Source: Methanomicrobiales archaeon (GTDB lineage Archaea; Halobacteriota; Methanomicrobia; Methanomicrobiales; Methanoculleaceae). From it: 5,582 nucleotides of DNA. The notes beneath the pieces were generated by a model, which did no database searches, was not told the DNA's origin, and was given only the letters and a program-made list of their open reading frames with translations. Location of the stretch: assembly GCA_019136335.1 (NCBI GenBank), contig JAGVUK010000132.1, positions 1 to 5,582 on the forward strand. Direction: 5' to 3'. How positions within the stretch are numbered: the first letter of the stretch is position 1; every line of letters begins with the position of its first letter. A program made the translations under genes and the position numbers. Positions 5,230 to 5,582 of this stretch are shown here, piece by piece.

Positions 5230-5242
5230 CTAGGACATTACC
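5218..5242 (-). repeat. IS1 right terminal inverted repeat
   Basis: This is complementary to 4170-4194, with the outer 13 bases identical. It contains the transposase stop codon (5227-5229). Confidence 0.9.
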
Positions 5243-5450
5243 GAACATCTGGCGACCATGCTCCTCGATCATTGATATGAATCCCCGAACCCGGCAGAAG
5301 CTCCTGGTTCCTTTCTCTCTCCTGAGTTTCAGCTTCATCATGCGGAGGTCCCGCTCAGCCTGGTTGTTCGTGAAGAGGATGATGGGATCCTTCATCCCAT
5401 CTTCCGCGGTAACGCTCCTCTCTTCTGGAATAATCAAGTGCGTCATCAAG
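5243..5450 (-). pseudogene. IS66-family transposase, C-terminal remnant
   Basis: The minus strand encodes HLMTHLIIPEE..., GMKDPIILFTNNQAERDLRM, MKLKLRREKGTRSFCRVRGF and ISMIEEHGRQMFG. The 'F-NNQAERDLRMMK' block is the C-terminal DDE glutamate motif of IS66 transposases (normally about 450-530 residues), and 'FCRVRGFIS' is its conserved follow-on. Upstream of about 5450 in this direction the frame shows no more recognisable IS66 sequence. The downstream end is cut by the IS1 right repeat exactly at MFG. About 65-70 codons survive, with no catalytic aspartates, so it is inactive. It shows that a second, older transposon occupied this spot before the IS1 junction formed. Confidence 0.8.
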
Positions 5451-5535
5451 TGTCGATGGCGGTGATGTAAATGAAAACCCGTATATGAAACCGCGCGAAA
5501 GAAACATGACATCAGCATCCGGAGATCGATAATCC
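5451..5535. other. Leader region of the aminotransferase gene
   Basis: Nothing coding is seen here. A short AT-rich patch lies near 5468-5486 (GTAAATGAAAACCCGTATA), which may hold the promoter. GGAGAT (5521-5526) is a candidate ribosome site, although its spacing of about 9-11 nt to the ATG is on the long side. Confidence 0.35.
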
Positions 5536-5582
5536 ATGCACATCCCCATCGCCCAGCCCTCCCTCGGGAGCGAGGAGAGCGA
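5536..5582 (+). CDS. DegT/DnrJ/EryC1-type sugar aminotransferase, N-terminus only (runs off the window)
   Basis: Only 15 full codons are present: MHIPIAQPSLGSEES. 'IPIAQPS.G.EE' is the hallmark opening of the PLP-dependent DegT/DnrJ/EryC1/StrS aminotransferases, which add an amino group to keto-sugar nucleotides for surface glycans and are about 360-400 residues long. The PLP lysine and other active-site residues lie outside the window. A role next to a wecC-type dehydrogenase makes sense: both act in synthesis of amino-uronic or diamino sugars linked to UDP. The call rests on a short but distinctive motif and on context. Confidence 0.7.
   Translation, partial: MHIPIAQPSLGSEES

Larger units (their letters stand above)
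4170..5242 (+). mobile_element. IS1-family insertion sequence (1073 bp)
   Basis: The element is bounded by inverted repeats starting GGTAATGTCCTAG, with 21 of 25 positions matching between ends, and carries one IS1-type transposase in two overlapping frames. Base composition is clearly more AT-rich than the flanks. The GGT terminus is typical of IS1. The 9 bp on either side (ACAATTTTC and GAACATCTG) are not direct repeats, although IS1 elements normally leave an 8-9 bp target duplication. The left flank is the CD-NTase-like gene (plus) and the right flank an IS66 stub (minus), so the ends appear to have lost their original partners. Confidence 0.9.

Noticed and set aside
4161..5251. A target-site duplication around the IS1 element
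   Set aside because: The 8-9 bp flanks on the two sides do not match in direct orientation. The shared TTC/GAA next to the ends is inverted, so it is not a duplication.
1..5582. CRISPR arrays, tRNA or rRNA genes
   Set aside because: No regularly spaced repeats beyond the single 30-bp duplication, and no tRNA- or rRNA-like conserved sequence seen on either strand.

Overview
The window most resembles a GC-rich methanogenic euryarchaeon of the order Methanomicrobiales, probably a Methanoculleus-like organism. The grounds are archaeal promoter architecture (TATA boxes about 25 nt before inferred transcript starts, GGAGGTGA-type Shine-Dalgarno sites), an Orc1/Cdc6-type replication protein remnant, archaeal-style IS1 and IS66 transposases, and a nucleotide-sugar dehydrogenase that reads like the methanogen WecC proteins I know. 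The assignment comes from recognising protein sequence, not from a search.

Layout. Positions 1-1431 hold a frameshifted UDP-N-acetyl-D-mannosamine dehydrogenase (wecC-type) gene, spread over three reading frames and carrying a perfect 30-bp tandem duplication. Positions 1432-1734 have no convincing gene. On the minus strand, 1735-2407 carry a compact two-gene unit: a 48-residue protein followed 4 nt later by a TacT-like GNAT acetyltransferase, which looks like a toxin-antitoxin pair. Positions 2508-2949 (minus) are decayed replication genes: an Orc1/Cdc6 N-terminus that has lost its P-loop, then a primase-like fragment. Positions 3026-3529 (minus) encode an intact 167-residue protein of unknown function. 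It is divergent from a 101-residue coiled-coil plus membrane-anchor protein (3711-4016, plus) that resembles XhlA-type phage holin-associated proteins; a palindrome-rich promoter region separates them.

At 4046 a gene starts that resembles a CBASS-type CD-NTase (nucleotidyltransferase). It is cut off after 42 codons by an IS1-family element (4170-5242), whose terminal inverted repeat supplies the stop codon. The transposase needs a -1 frameshift at an A AAA AAG slippery site. On the other side of the element lies the C-terminal stub of an IS66 transposase (minus). There is no target-site duplication, so the IS1 copy probably marks a deletion or recombination junction. At 5536 a DegT/DnrJ/EryC1-type sugar aminotransferase begins and runs off the window.

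Overall, two surface-polysaccharide sugar genes (the wecC-type pseudogene and the aminotransferase) flank about 4 kb of accessory DNA rich in defence, viral, replicon and transposon pieces. The sequence supports a degraded mobile or defence island inserted in, or next to, a glycan biosynthesis locus. The most interesting parts are the small-protein/GNAT pair, the disrupted CD-NTase and the divergent virus-like pair.
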